From Streptococcus mitis (GTDB lineage Bacteria; Bacillota; Bacilli; Lactobacillales; Streptococcaceae): a stretch of DNA of 23,313 bases. This document shows, piece after piece, positions 22,913 to 23,313 of this stretch. Below the pieces are notes generated by a model. That model was not told the DNA's origin. It saw nothing but the letters and a program-made list of their open reading frames with translations, and ran no database searches. How positions within the stretch are numbered: the first letter of the stretch is position 1; every line of letters begins with the position of its first letter. Both the position numbers and the translations under genes were made by a program. The stretch is taken from contig JAGZLW010000028.1 in assembly GCA_018364455.1 (NCBI GenBank), positions 1-23,313 on the forward strand, in the 5' to 3' direction.

Positions 22913-23313
22913 ATGCACATTTTTGATGAGCTAAAAGAGCGTGGTTTGATATTTCAAACGACTGATGAAGAAGCTTTGCGTAAAGCCCTAGAAGAAGGTC
23001 AAGTTTCTTATTATACTGGCTACGATCCAACTGCTGACAGCCTTCACCTAGGCCACCTTGTCGCAATCTTGACAAGTCGTCGCTTGCAGCTAGCAGGTCA
23101 CAAACCTTATGCGCTCGTTGGCGGTGCTACAGGTCTCATCGGAGATCCGTCCTTCAAAGATGCTGAACGTAGTCTCCAAACAAAAGACACAGTAGATGGC
23201 TGGGTCAAGTCTATCCAAGGACAACTTTCTCGTTTTCTTGACTTTGAAAATGGCGAAAATAAAGCTGTCATGGTCAACAACTACGACTGGTTTGGCAGCA
23301 TCAGCTTCATTGA
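22913..23313 (+). CDS. tyrS: Tyrosyl-tRNA synthetase, N-terminal part (runs off the window)
   Basis: The first 133 codons of a class Ic tyrosyl-tRNA synthetase, cut by the right edge of the window. The protein begins MHIFDELKERGLIFQTTDEE. The tyrosine-binding YTGYDPTADSLHLGHL segment contains the HIGH-type motif H45-L-G-H48, followed by GGATGLIGDPS, both diagnostic for TyrRS. The KMSKS loop and S4 anticodon-arm domain lie outside the window. ATG 22913 follows AAAAAGGAG by nine bases. The gene is divergent from pbp1b, with 141 nt between the two start codons. Confidence 0.96.
   Translation, partial: MHIFDELKERGLIFQTTDEEALRKALEEGQVSYYTGYDPTADSLHLGHLVAILTSRRLQLAGHKPYALVGGATGLIGDPSFKDAERSLQTKDTVDGWVKSIQGQLSRFLDFENGENKAVMVNNYDWFGSISFI

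Overview
The window looks like chromosome from the mitis group of Streptococcus, either S. pneumoniae or a close relative such as S. mitis or S. pseudopneumoniae. The reasons are the low G+C content, strong extended -10 promoters, a typical pneumococcal BOX repeat after galU, the patA-patB ABC pair, and a penicillin-binding protein that I recognise as pneumococcal-type PBP1b. The content is mostly conserved core genome. I see no prophage, insertion sequence or CRISPR array. From memory, pneumococcal genomes carry phosphate-transport (pst) genes between argS and gpsA. Here that interval holds only a structured repeat array and one small membrane-protein gene, which hints at a non-pneumococcal mitis-group strain. 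This is recollection, not a comparison.

Region 1 (1-11218) reads leftward. The order along transcription is argR, mutS (hexA), the heterodimeric drug exporter patA-patB, a class-I glutamine-amidotransferase-like hydrolase, pgi, gltX, a cytidine-deaminase-like gene, and a tRNA-Glu cut by the window edge exactly at its anticodon. Most units have a recognisable sigma-A promoter and an intrinsic terminator. patA has a strong promoter followed by a terminator hairpin directly in front of its ribosome binding site, so it is controlled by attenuation.

Region 2 (11219-15924) reads rightward. It holds argS (divergent from argR across an ARG-box-like operator region), the repeat array, a small single-TM protein, gpsA, galU and the BOX element. 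A bidirectional terminator then separates galU from the next, leftward block.

Region 3 (15931-22771) reads leftward. It runs pbp1b, a DMT-family transporter, a candidate 150-nt RNA gene, then dapH, an N-acetyl-diaminopimelate deacetylase-type M20 peptidase, 5-formyltetrahydrofolate cyclo-ligase and a rhomboid protease. dapH and the M20 gene are consecutive steps of the acetylase branch of lysine/diaminopimelate synthesis. tyrS starts divergently from pbp1b and runs off the right edge.

The least explained elements are four. The first is the candidate RNA upstream of dapH, which has its own promoter, a sequestered nine-codon leader ORF and a one-directional terminator. The second is the structured, partly covarying repeat array after argS. 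The third is the set of small ORFs overlapping the patA attenuator. The fourth is an ArgR that has lost its arginine-binding aspartates.
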